From Arenibacter arenosicollis (GTDB lineage: Bacteria; Bacteroidota; Bacteroidia; Flavobacteriales; Flavobacteriaceae), in contig NZ_JACLHY010000002.1 in NCBI RefSeq assembly GCF_014397245.1, forward strand, positions 1-64,000: a stretch of 64,000 bases of DNA, written 5' to 3'. Made by a program: the position numbers and the translations under genes. Positions 38,871 through 47,082 of this stretch are shown piece after piece (within the stretch, counting starts at the first letter, position 1; each line of letters starts with the position of its first letter). Under the pieces are notes generated by a model, which saw only the letters and a program-made list of their open reading frames with translations, had not been told where the DNA came from and made no database searches.

Positions 38871-39839
38871 TTATTCAGCTCTTTGCCAAGCTTCTTTAAG
38901 GAATTTCAAGTCTTTTTTCATTTGAGCAAAAACGACTTTTTTATCTATGGTTATCTTAGTCGCACCGTGTTCTGCACCACCTAGGTCATACTCAAGATGA
39001 AGGGATATTGGCACGTTGATTTTATATTTCTTAAGCAATGCAAAGTAGCGATCAAAATCTACCATGCCCTCCCCTAGCATAGTATTTATTGGTTTCCATT
39101 GTCCGTTGACGGTGCCCCATTTAAAATCTTTGATGACGATAGATTTAATAAAAGGTCTGATGAGTCGCAACCCCAGTTCCCATGAACTGCCCCCTTCCAC
39201 TACGGCATGCCTTATATCGTATTGACAACCCATATGTACATTTTTGGTTGCTTCCAGAATGGGTGGCAAATCCCAAATGGGCGCTCCTACATGGTTCCCA
39301 GCATGATTTTGATAACAGCCGATAAGTCCCAGATTCTTATTAAACACCTCCAAATTTCTAAACTGTTGGCCATAGATGGTCTGACTTTCCGAAATTTCCC
39401 TATTCTCAGGATAGGTCAACCATCCAGTGCGATAATGGGAAAGTCCCAACTTACTGGCTGTTTCCAATACAGTTCTTTGTTCCTTATTTTCAACATCAAG
39501 AACGTTTGTGGTCATCATCTTAGGATTCAGACCATATTTTTTCATGGCAGCAACTGCCTTGGGCAAATCATCAGCTACTTTCTCAGGCAACACGTGCCCT
39601 TGGGGTCTTACCGTCAAATCCAATCCGTCAAAACCCATTTCCGCCGCCGCTTCGGACATATCATTATAGTCCAGAAATTGAAGATGCTTTGAAAACAAAT
39701 TTACTTCCAAGGAATTCTTAAAAGGCGTAATAGAATTGAACATTGCTTTATCAAATGCCATCAGCGGTAGGGCAGCTCCCGCCATTGTTGCAAGTTTCAT
39801 AAAATTCCGTCTATCATAATTTGAAATATTCTTCTTCAT
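38871..39839 (-). CDS. exported TIM-barrel sugar isomerase/epimerase-like protein
   Basis: This 322-aa protein has a twin-arginine-type leader (YDRRNFMKLATMAGAALPLMAF). A xylose-isomerase-like TIM barrel follows (MGFDGLDLTVRPQGHVLPE, YQNHAGNHVGAPIWDL, MGCQYDIRHAVVEGG, SLHLEYDLGGAEHG) with Glu/His/Asp metal ligands. It probably acts in the periplasm on a sugar or sugar acid; the substrate is unknown. It is divergent from the PL6 lyase gene. The shared spacer holds a GntR-type operator and a -7 box for this gene (39899-39906), so it is likely in the same regulon. Confidence 0.85.
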   Translation of the reverse strand: MKKNISNYDRRNFMKLATMAGAALPLMAFDKAMFNSITPFKNSLEVNLFSKHLQFLDYNDMSEAAAEMGFDGLDLTVRPQGHVLPEKVADDLPKAVAAMKKYGLNPKMMTTNVLDVENKEQRTVLETASKLGLSHYRTGWLTYPENREISESQTIYGQQFRNLEVFNKNLGLIGCYQNHAGNHVGAPIWDLPPILEATKNVHMGCQYDIRHAVVEGGSSWELGLRLIRPFIKSIVIKDFKWGTVNGQWKPINTMLGEGMVDFDRYFALLKKYKINVPISLHLEYDLGGAEHGATKITIDKKVVFAQMKKDLKFLKEAWQRAE

Positions 39840-39885
39840 ATTAAGTGCTGATTATTAGATTATTGTACAGTTTTTATGTTAAAAA

Positions 39886-39916
39886 TTTGTTAGTCTTACA
39901 AATATACGTATTTTTG
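39886..39916 (+). promoter_or_regulatory. promoter of the PL6 lyase gene
   Basis: TTTG (39886-39889), exactly 19 nt, TATTTTTG (39909-39916). The -7 box runs into the operator at 39914. Confidence 0.75.
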
Positions 39917-39925
39917 GTAAACCAA
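39899..39925 (-). promoter_or_regulatory. divergent promoter of the TIM-barrel/RraA operon
   Basis: The minus strand has TATATTTG (39899-39906) with a TTG 16 nt upstream (39923-39925) lying inside the operator. Confidence 0.45.
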
Positions 39926-39940
39926 TCTGGTTAACCAATT
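39914..39940. promoter_or_regulatory. putative GntR-family operator, site a (TIM barrel/PL6)
   Basis: TTGGTAAACC-AATCT-GGTTAACCAATT: two 8-bp half-palindromic units 5 nt apart. The same bases occur at 44092-44118. The core resembles the uronate-regulator operator TTGGTATACCAA of E. coli UxuR/ExuR (established knowledge). It overlaps the -7 box of the PL6 promoter. Confidence 0.75.
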
Positions 39941-39976
39941 TATAATTGGAAGTTGTTCCTAAAAAATCTATTAATT

Positions 39977-42286
39977 ATGAGGAGAATAGTAACGTTACTG
40001 TACATTTTATTTATTCTAAGCGCTTGTGCAGACAAGATCAATCTGAATACCAGAATGGTTAACACTCCGGAAGAATTGGAAGTAGCTATAAAAAATGCAG
40101 AGGCTGGGGACAACATTGTGCTGGCGAATGGTATATGGAAAGATGTCCGAATTAAATTTATAGGTGAAGGCACGGAAGACCAGCCTATTACAATTAAAGC
40201 TGAAACACCTGGAAAAGTTGTTATTGAAGGAGTGTCCGATTTAAAATTTGGAGGGAAGTACTTAGTGGTCGATGGACTGCACTTCAGAAATGGTTATTCG
40301 CCAAGTGAAGCAGTTTTGGAATTTAGAATAGACGAAAAAACTATAGGAAATCACTGTACTATTACCAATTCCATTATTGAGGATTTTAATAAAATGCATC
40401 GTGATGATACGGATCTCTGGGTTCAATTCTGGGGAAGACATAATACGCTAAGCAACAGTTATATTGCCGGAAAAACCAATCGCGGACCAACAATTAGGGT
40501 GGACTTAGAGGGCAATGAGAGCATAAATAATTACCATCAAATCCTTAATAACCATTTTGGACCAAGACCCCCCAAAGGTGGTGCTAGCGGTGAGACCATT
40601 CAAATTGGCAATAGCTTTTCTTCAATGTCTCCAAGTTATACAATGGTTGCCAATAATTTATTTGAAGCCTGTAATGGCGAAGTTGAAATTATTTCCAGTA
40701 AAACCAATTTCAATGAGTTTAGAAATAATGTCTTCTATAAAAGCGAAGGTTCTTTGGTAACAAGACACGGTAACTATTGCACTATTGATGGTAATTACTT
40801 TATTGGAGATGGTAAAAATGAAAACATAGGAGGTATCAGAATTATCAATACAGGACATTGGGTGACCAACAATTACTTCTTCAATATAAAAGGAAAGAAC
40901 TTTAGAAGTGCATTGGCCGTAATGAACGGAATTCCAAAATCACCTTTAAACAGATACAATCAAGTTACAGATGTAGTGGTCGCTTACAATACCTACATAA
41001 ATTGCGATTCCCCCTGGCAATTCGGAGTTGGTCAAAATTTAAACCAAGAAGACGTTTTGCCTCCCTCGGAAATTCGTTCGGCAAGACCCATAAGGACAAT
41101 AATTGCCAACAACGTAATTTACAATGAAAAAGGTGATGCTTCCCCAATTATTGAACACGATAAGGCAGATGGTGTAACTTTTAAAAGCAACGTCATCAAT
41201 AATCAAGGGGTGGATTTTAAAGCCTATGAAGGATTGGAGGCTGTTAATTTTGGCATTGAAGAAATTGGAAAAAATATTCTTATCCCCTCATCCAAGATAG
41301 ATATTGAACCTTACCAAGGCTTCGAATTTGAAAATATATCGACAGATTTAGTTGGAAATCCTAGGACTGACAACAATTCTATTGGAGCATTCACAAATAC
41401 CGATTTTAAAGACCCGAATATTTTGGATAGATCCAAATATGGTCCAAGTTGGTATTCAGCCGAAGCAGAAGAAAAAGAACCTAAGACCTTAATTGTTTCT
41501 AAGGCAGAAATTCTTCAATCCAAAATTGACGAAGCTGAAAACGGAGATATCATTTCGCTGGAAGTAGGAAATTATGAAATCCAGAAATCCTTGCTAATTA
41601 ATAAAAGGTTGACCATTCAATCCGCTGATAAGTCAAAAGTTGTGCTAAATTATTCTGGAGGAGAAAATTCACCTCTTTTTGAACTGCAACCTAAAGGGTT
41701 TTTAAATCTGAAAAACGTGACCTTAAAAGGAAATAATTCCCAATATGCATTCGCTAGTTTAAATGAAAATATGTTTACACATTTTGGGTTAACGGTTGCC
41801 GATTGTGACATCAGTGATTTTAACTATGTCTTAAAGGTATATAAAGAGTCCTTTGCAGAACGTATCACCTTTGAAAATACTTCAATATCAAATTGTGATA
41901 ATGGTCTGGAACTATCAGAAGAAACTAACGATCTAGGAGATTATAACACTGAATACCTAACGATACATAATTGCCGGTTCTCCAATGTAAAAAGTAATGT
42001 GATCGACTACTATCGTGGAGGTTATGACGAATCTACCATTGGTGGGAATCTGCTGGTCACCAATAGCACCTTCACCAATTGCGGAGCTCAGGAAAAAAAT
42101 GGAATTCTGATTAACTCCCACGGCATTGTAAATGTCGATATTTCCAATAATACCTTTAAAAGCAATCCGGTAAAACTGGTGGCTTTACTTTGGGGAGCTA
42201 AAAACAATTCACATTCGGACAATCAGATCAACAATTCCGGAGAAATCAGGGTTGAGGAGAATTTAGAAATGAAATTACTGTACTAA
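39977..42286 (+). CDS. PL6-family polysaccharide lyase lipoprotein, probably alginate lyase
   Basis: This 769-aa lipoprotein (lipobox LSAC at about residue 17) should cleave uronic-acid chains by beta-elimination at the cell surface or in the periplasm. The first right-handed beta-helix (about 25-400) has the PL6 start VNTPEELEVAIKNAEAGDNIVLANG and the catalytic pair Lys242 (EIISSKTN) and Arg263 (VTRHGNY), 21 residues apart as in characterised PL6 enzymes. A second, smaller beta-helix follows (about 490-765), as in two-domain PL6 lyases. The start at 39977 gives the lipoprotein signal and replaces a start eight codons upstream. PL6 also includes chondroitinase B, but PL7, KdgF and SusCD nearby favour alginate. 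Confidence 0.92.
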   Translation: MRRIVTLLYILFILSACADKINLNTRMVNTPEELEVAIKNAEAGDNIVLANGIWKDVRIKFIGEGTEDQPITIKAETPGKVVIEGVSDLKFGGKYLVVDGLHFRNGYSPSEAVLEFRIDEKTIGNHCTITNSIIEDFNKMHRDDTDLWVQFWGRHNTLSNSYIAGKTNRGPTIRVDLEGNESINNYHQILNNHFGPRPPKGGASGETIQIGNSFSSMSPSYTMVANNLFEACNGEVEIISSKTNFNEFRNNVFYKSEGSLVTRHGNYCTIDGNYFIGDGKNENIGGIRIINTGHWVTNNYFFNIKGKNFRSALAVMNGIPKSPLNRYNQVTDVVVAYNTYINCDSPWQFGVGQNLNQEDVLPPSEIRSARPIRTIIANNVIYNEKGDASPIIEHDKADGVTFKSNVINNQGVDFKAYEGLEAVNFGIEEIGKNILIPSSKIDIEPYQGFEFENISTDLVGNPRTDNNSIGAFTNTDFKDPNILDRSKYGPSWYSAEAEEKEPKTLIVSKAEILQSKIDEAENGDIISLEVGNYEIQKSLLINKRLTIQSADKSKVVLNYSGGENSPLFELQPKGFLNLKNVTLKGNNSQYAFASLNENMFTHFGLTVADCDISDFNYVLKVYKESFAERITFENTSISNCDNGLELSEETNDLGDYNTEYLTIHNCRFSNVKSNVIDYYRGGYDESTIGGNLLVTNSTFTNCGAQEKNGILINSHGIVNVDISNNTFKSNPVKLVALLWGAKNNSHSDNQINNSGEIRVEENLEMKLLY

Positions 42287-42455
42287 ACCCATTTCCCTAT
42301 CAATAATAGGCCGCTTAGCATACATTATATCCAATGTTTCAAATTGAAAGGAATGAAACAATAATAAAAACCTAATAAATTATTAGTTGAAGTATCAAAG
42401 CCTATAGAAAATTGAGTTTTGAATCAAAAATAAAATTGAATCCAAACTATAAAAA

Positions 42456-42588
42456 CTGAATAAAAAAATTATCACCTCAGTAGCAATGTTCGTAGTCCTT
42501 TGTCTTTTCCTAATATTTAACAGCTGCAAGTAAATCTGTAAGTGACGAGGCCGTGTCGAATGAAGGCTATTTCACTAAAAATGATTAA
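42456..42588 (+). pseudogene. remnant of a PL7-type lyase gene (signal peptide plus leader segment)
   Basis: Codons from 42456 read (L)NKKIITSVAMFVVLCLF, ending FNSCK and then a stop: a lipoprotein signal whose start codon is now CTG. After a +1 shift, 42535-42588 reads SVSDEAVSNEGYFTKND then stop. This matches the inter-domain leader of the intact PL7 protein downstream (SDDAISNAGYFEAND) at 10 of 15 positions. The rest of the 323-bp gap (42287-42609) is A+T rich with nothing recognisable. Confidence 0.7.
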
Positions 42589-42609
42589 ATAAATTAATGT
42601 AGAAAAAAA

Positions 42610-43380
42610 ATGAAAAACAATAACAAAATAGCTGGCAAAAATGTTCTCATAACTGCTGGTGCTCAAGGAATTGGAGAATCAATTACCAGACACTTTATCA
42701 ACAGTGGAGCTAATGTAGCCATCCACTATTTTTCCAGTGCAGATACAGCCAACCAATTGGTTGAATACGCGACCAGCAAAGGGCAAAAAGCGGTTACTAT
42801 AGCTGGTGACCTAACAAACGAAGCCGATGCAAATGCAATGGTCGAAAAAATAATAGAAGCATTTGGTGGACTAGACATACTGATCAATAACGCAGGTTCA
42901 CTTGTAGCGCGTAAAATGCTTAGCGAAATGGAGGCTGAGTTTTGGCACAAGGTAATGGATATTAACCTTACATCCATGATGTTTGTAACGCGAGCCGCAG
43001 CTCCTTACCTAGCAAAAAATGACAACAGTAGTATTGTTAATTTGGCATCGCTAGCTGGGCGCAAAGGTGGGCACCCAGGGTCATTAGCTTACTCTACCAG
43101 CAAAGGTGCTATTTTAACATTCACGCGTGCACTGTCCGCAGAATTAGGACCTCAAGGCACTCGAGTTAACGCGGTCGCGCCAGGGCTTATTCTGGGTACT
43201 TCATTTCACAACACCCATACAACAAAAGAATCAGCGGATGCCACAACAGCAGGTATTCCGATTCAACGAGCAGGGAACGCAGCTGACGTAGCACGAGCAG
43301 TTTTGTATTTGGCATCAGAATACGATGGCTTTATTACTGGAGCTACACTAGACATTAACGGCGGCGTTTACAATATGTAG
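42610..43380 (+). CDS. short-chain dehydrogenase/reductase
   Basis: This 256-aa NAD(P)-dependent oxidoreductase is of the FabG-like type. The cofactor motif is TAGAQGIG (a variant of TGxxxGxG), with NNAG, catalytic Ser in NLASLAGR and the YxxxK motif in AYSTSKGA. The substrate is unknown: a 4-deoxy uronate such as DEH, or a sugar in an L-fucose-type oxidative route, is possible because a FucU-like gene follows. Seven of eight Arg codons are CGN, against none of nine in the other SDR of this locus, which indicates recent transfer. The start lies 21 nt after the PL7 remnant. Confidence 0.9.
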   Translation: MKNNNKIAGKNVLITAGAQGIGESITRHFINSGANVAIHYFSSADTANQLVEYATSKGQKAVTIAGDLTNEADANAMVEKIIEAFGGLDILINNAGSLVARKMLSEMEAEFWHKVMDINLTSMMFVTRAAAPYLAKNDNSSIVNLASLAGRKGGHPGSLAYSTSKGAILTFTRALSAELGPQGTRVNAVAPGLILGTSFHNTHTTKESADATTAGIPIQRAGNAADVARAVLYLASEYDGFITGATLDINGGVYNM

Positions 43381-43483
43381 TTCTCTGTTGAATCATATAT
43401 AATTGATTTTTATAAAAAAGAAAACACTAGGTATTATTTGGCTATTTGTGGTTATTATTCACCCATTTTTTTAAAATAATATT

Positions 43484-43918
43484 ATGCTAAAAACACCGAT
43501 AATACACCCAACAATCATGGAGGTGCTTGCGCGTTCAGGTCATTTTGCACAAGTTGTCATTGCAGACGGAAATTTGCCAGTCGGTGCTATGAATGGCCCT
43601 AACTCGACGACCGTACACCTCAACTTTCGTCCAGGACTATTGGATGCTCTCACAGTACTTGAAGGCATACTGGAAGTCTGCCCTGTTCAAGGTGCAATCG
43701 TTATGGAAAAGCCTGTTGAAGCAAATGCAGAAATACATGATGCCTATAAAAAATTACTGGGTGAAGTATCGTGGATCGAGATGGAACGATGGGCTTTCTA
43801 CGACAAAATCAGAGAACCTGCCACCACTTTAATTATTCAAACAGGTGAACAGCGCCGATTCGCTAATTTGATACTAACAGTCGGTGTCGTAAAAATGGCT
43901 GAAGAAAGCGGATTTTAA
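43484..43918 (+). CDS. RbsD/FucU-family sugar mutarotase
   Basis: This 144-aa cytoplasmic protein of the family interconverts sugar anomers (L-fucose mutarotase or D-ribose pyranase). The active-site segment is ARSGHFAQVVIADGNLPV with the catalytic His, followed by EVCPVQGAIVMEKPV and IIQTGEQRRFANLILTVGV. The exact sugar cannot be told. Five of six Arg codons are CGN, as in the SDR upstream, so the two genes look like one transferred unit. Confidence 0.88.
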   Translation: MLKTPIIHPTIMEVLARSGHFAQVVIADGNLPVGAMNGPNSTTVHLNFRPGLLDALTVLEGILEVCPVQGAIVMEKPVEANAEIHDAYKKLLGEVSWIEMERWAFYDKIREPATTLIIQTGEQRRFANLILTVGVVKMAEESGF

Positions 43919-44058
43919 GAAGTAAGTATCTTATTTATAAATTCCTTTTTAAGTCCCCTAATACAACATTCGCCCGAAGTAAAATTTACGTTTACCGAAT
44001 TATTGATTTTACCCGCGTTTTATTATTAATTAGGGATAAAATAGGTCGATTAAATGTT

Positions 44059-44083
44059 AAATATTTGGTGGTTCCAAATATTT
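44059..44083. repeat. inverted repeat upstream of the PL7 gene
   Basis: AAATATTTGG (44059-44068) and CCAAATATTT (44074-44083) are perfect inverted arms around TGGTT. The left arm contains the -33 TTTG of the promoter, so it could be a second regulator site. Between 43919 and 44280 the only recognised elements are this repeat, the promoter and operator b. Confidence 0.6.
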
Positions 44084-44094
44084 GCGTATTTTTG
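44064..44094 (+). promoter_or_regulatory. promoter of the PL7 lyase gene
   Basis: TTTG (44064-44067), exactly 19 nt, TATTTTTG (44087-44094). Layout and flanks align without gaps to the PL6 promoter. Confidence 0.72.
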
Positions 44095-44120
44095 GTAAAC
44101 CAATCTGGTTAACCAATTTT
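44092..44120. promoter_or_regulatory. putative GntR-family operator, site b (PL7)
   Basis: GGTAAACC-AATCT-GGTTAACC is identical to site a and overlaps the -7 box in the same way. This supports repression by steric block. Confidence 0.75.
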
Positions 44121-44280
44121 ACAAATATATTTTCGCTTTGTTTATTAGTGGCTTTCGTTATCGTAGAATTGCAGGTAAAACCATCTCGTAAAACGTTTGA
44201 TTAAGATTGTGAAGAAATTATCCTAGCCGTTAAAAAAATTGACTTTATACGGTTTTTATAGTAAACATAACCCATATAAT

Positions 44281-46335
44281 ATGAACTTTAAAGTATTCAA
44301 CTCGGTTTCTGTACATTATTTATTCATGATAAGTACCATTTTTCTATTTATTGGCTGTACAGAAAAAAAGAAACAAAAATCTACAGACAAAACTGAAAAT
44401 GTAGCGATAGGTCGTAGTGCAAACGACATCATACCATTTTTTCAACATTGGAATTTGATCTTAGGTGATGGTTCCAATGTAGGCAAGGCTATTGGTTATG
44501 AGAACAAAAATTTCTTTTTTACTGCCAGTGATGACCATGGCGATTGGGTCGTATTCAAAGCTCCAAATGCAGGAAATACCCATGGTACTTCGCATAATAC
44601 AAGAACGGAATTGGCCCAATTAAAGAAGTGGTCACCAATGACCGAAGCTAAAATGAAAGCTACTCTAAAGGTAATGAACGTGTCAACTACGGGCGATGCG
44701 CACGTTGCTTCGACATATTCAGTAGTGGTTGGTCAGATTCACAGTGCAGATGGGCACGAGAATGAACCGCTTAAAATATTTTATAAGAAATTTCCTGGCC
44801 ATAAAAAAGGTTCTATCTTTTGGCATTACGAAATCAATACGGCAGGTGATGATAATTCAAAAAGATGGGATTATTCCACTCCTGTTTGGGGCTATGACTT
44901 TTCTGTTGTTGGTACTGATGAAGATACCTATCCCCCAGAACCTGAAGATGGGATTACTTTAGGGGAAGAGTTCAGTTATGAAGTGGAAGTTAAGGATGGC
45001 ATGATGCATCTAACATTCACTAGTGATGGGCATGAGACCAAAACATTCACTAAAAATCTTATTTCGTCTGAATTTGCAAATCGCTCAGACATGCCCGAGC
45101 AAGTCAAGAATTTATTCGTACCCATAGGTCAGGATGGCCTCGAGCGTAAAGAAGGGTATGCCGGTGAGGGCCTCTTTTTTAAATTGGGCACGTACAACCA
45201 AACGAACGGAAAAGACCCTAAGGTTAATAAAGTTTGGTGTTCTGGTGCCGAAACCCATGGTGGTGATATACAAAAACAATATGCAGATGGCAATTACGCG
45301 GAGGTTTGGTTTAAGTCAGCAGAAATCACCATCAGCGATGATGCCATTTCGAATGCAGGTTATTTCGAAGCGAATGATGGCTTAAGTACTAAGACGGTTT
45401 ATCCAAATGAGGTGATTCCTTTTATGGATAAATTTAAAATAATGTTGGGTGACGGTACGGAGGTGGAAGATATCACCGAGTTCGAACACAAAGATTTCTT
45501 CTACACTGTGATTGACGGGACAAGACGATGGGTAGTCTACAAAACTCCAAATTCTGGTGTTACTTCAAAAAACTCCAGTAATACAAGAACCGAACTACAC
45601 GAAAAAAGAGAATGGCTCCCTAAAGAAGGTGGTAAACTAACAGGTACCTGCAAGGTAATGCAGGTCTCCATTTCAGGCGATGCCAGAGTTGCTGCCTCTT
45701 ATTCAACTGTTGTCGGGCAAATTCACAGTGGTGAAGGACATGAAAATGAACCACTAAAAATATTCTACAAGAAATTTCCTGGTCACACTAAAGGTTCCGT
45801 CTTTTGGAATTATGAAATCAATCCAGTTGGTGATGACAATTCGGGCAGGTGGGAATATTCCAATGCTGTTTGGGGGCACGATATGTCTGTCATTGGAAAA
45901 GGTAAAAACGACTATCCCGCTGAGCCTAAAAATGGAATAGAATTGGGTGAAGAATTCAGTTATGAAGTAAATGTTTATAAGGGAATCATGTATCTAACCT
46001 TCAAAAGTGAAGATCACGAAACTAAAACATTTACCAAAAATCTAATCTCATCTGAATATGTAAAAAAATCAGACTTTCCTGTACAGATGAAGAATTTATT
46101 TGTCCCCATAGGGCAAGATGCGACTGAACGTGCCACTGCTTATAGCGGAGAGTTGAATTATTTTAAACAAGGCGCGTACAACCAGACCAATGGAAAAAGT
46201 CCAGAAACCAACATGGTTTGGTTTGCAGGTGCGGAAACCTATGGAGGTGATATCGCCAAACAATATGAAAATGGCTGTTATACGGAAGTATGGTTTAGGG
46301 AAGCAACAGTAGGTAAGGGTACACCACCAAAATAA
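44281..46335 (+). CDS. tandem-domain PL7 alginate lyase lipoprotein
   Basis: This 684-aa lipoprotein (lipobox IGC at about residue 26) has two complete PL7 beta-jelly-roll domains. Domain 1 (about 45-345) carries RTEL 108-111, QIH 152-154 and FFKLGTYNQ 299-307. Domain 2 (about 370-675) carries RTEL 436-439, QIH 480-482 and YFKQGAYNQ 627-635. Each motif recurs exactly 328 residues later, and long stretches such as GHENEPLKIFYKKFPGH are identical. PL7 enzymes cleave alginate by beta-elimination. The start at 44281 gives the lipoprotein signal; the upstream in-frame start does not. kdgF follows 51 nt later. Confidence 0.9.
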   Translation: MNFKVFNSVSVHYLFMISTIFLFIGCTEKKKQKSTDKTENVAIGRSANDIIPFFQHWNLILGDGSNVGKAIGYENKNFFFTASDDHGDWVVFKAPNAGNTHGTSHNTRTELAQLKKWSPMTEAKMKATLKVMNVSTTGDAHVASTYSVVVGQIHSADGHENEPLKIFYKKFPGHKKGSIFWHYEINTAGDDNSKRWDYSTPVWGYDFSVVGTDEDTYPPEPEDGITLGEEFSYEVEVKDGMMHLTFTSDGHETKTFTKNLISSEFANRSDMPEQVKNLFVPIGQDGLERKEGYAGEGLFFKLGTYNQTNGKDPKVNKVWCSGAETHGGDIQKQYADGNYAEVWFKSAEITISDDAISNAGYFEANDGLSTKTVYPNEVIPFMDKFKIMLGDGTEVEDITEFEHKDFFYTVIDGTRRWVVYKTPNSGVTSKNSSNTRTELHEKREWLPKEGGKLTGTCKVMQVSISGDARVAASYSTVVGQIHSGEGHENEPLKIFYKKFPGHTKGSVFWNYEINPVGDDNSGRWEYSNAVWGHDMSVIGKGKNDYPAEPKNGIELGEEFSYEVNVYKGIMYLTFKSEDHETKTFTKNLISSEYVKKSDFPVQMKNLFVPIGQDATERATAYSGELNYFKQGAYNQTNGKSPETNMVWFAGAETYGGDIAKQYENGCYTEVWFREATVGKGTPPK

Positions 46336-46386
46336 ATGGAATTGATTCATATAAAAGAGTAAAGACATATTAAAATCATAAAAAAA

Positions 46387-46764
46387 ATGAAAAGATTTAG
46401 TGAAAAGTACATCATCTCAAAAGAAATGAAATGGGAAGAACTTGGAGGAGGAGTATCAAGAAAGTTTTTAGGTTACGATAACCAAATCATGATGGTAAAA
46501 GTGAAATTTGAAAAAGAGGCATTAGGTTCCCCACACCAACATTTTCACACACAAGCTACCTATTGTGTTTCAGGTAAATTCGAATTTGAAATTAATGGAG
46601 AAAAGAAAATTGTAGAAGCAGGAGATGGAGTTTATATTGAACCTAATCTGTTGCATAGTGCAGTTTGTTTGGAAGAAGGGATACTAATTGACACGTTTAG
46701 TCCTGTAAGGGAAGATTTCTTAAGCGGTGGAGGGGTATCTTATTTTGGAGATAAGCAGTCATAA
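46387..46764 (+). CDS. kdgF: KdgF-like cupin (unsaturated uronate linearisation)
   Basis: This 125-aa single-domain cupin has metal ligands His50, His52, Gln56 and His90 (PHQHFHTQATY, EPNLLH). KdgF opens the ring of the unsaturated monouronate released by lyases, giving DEH (4-deoxy-L-erythro-5-hexoseulose uronate). No signal peptide, so cytoplasmic. It follows the PL7 gene and fits its place in the alginate pathway. Assignment rests on motif and context. Confidence 0.85.
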   Translation: MKRFSEKYIISKEMKWEELGGGVSRKFLGYDNQIMMVKVKFEKEALGSPHQHFHTQATYCVSGKFEFEINGEKKIVEAGDGVYIEPNLLHSAVCLEEGILIDTFSPVREDFLSGGGVSYFGDKQS

Positions 46765-46973
46765 TAAAAAAAACTGCCCTTTTCAGGAAGACAAAAAATA
46801 CGAAGTGCTTAGACTTATAAAGGAAGCGATATCACGGGCGGACTTGCCTTTTCCTAGGCATCAGAGAGTCACCAAAGGCCTATAAACAGGAATCTAATCG
46901 CCTCATTTTCAAGCGAAACAACCCTCCAAATGTTAAATTTTAATTTGTTCTTTTTTTTAAGGAATAAATAACA

Positions 46974-47016
46974 TATATTTGGTAAACCAAACTGGTTAAC
47001 CAATTTGGTTTACCAG
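46974..47016 (+). promoter_or_regulatory. susCD leader promoter with triple GntR operator, site c
   Basis: TATATTTG (46974-46981) is a -7 box. From 46979 three units follow, GGTAAACC, GGTTAACC and GGTTTACC, each 5 nt apart; the outer two are inverses of each other. The nearest TTTG (46944-46947) is 26 nt upstream, too far for a good -33. The spacer from kdgF (46765) to susC (47323) also holds the leader ORF, hairpin and palindrome listed separately. Confidence 0.72.
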
Positions 47017-47038
47017 TAAAAAAATAACAATACCAGCC

Positions 47039-47080
47039 ATGTTAAAAGAAAAATATTTGAAAATAGACCATAAGATTTGA
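47039..47080 (+). CDS. 13-codon leader open reading frame
   Basis: ATG-initiated frame MLKEKYLKIDHKI then TGA. It starts 22 nt after operator c and ends 2 nt before a GC-rich hairpin. It could be a leader peptide or the stump of a deleted gene. Its size alone gives no proof of translation. Confidence 0.3.
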   Translation: MLKEKYLKIDHKI

Positions 47081-47082
47081 CA

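Noticed and set aside
39207-39692. 161-codon plus-strand frame within the TIM-barrel gene
   Set aside because: Antisense shadow; the minus-strand protein has a signal and conserved metal-site motifs.
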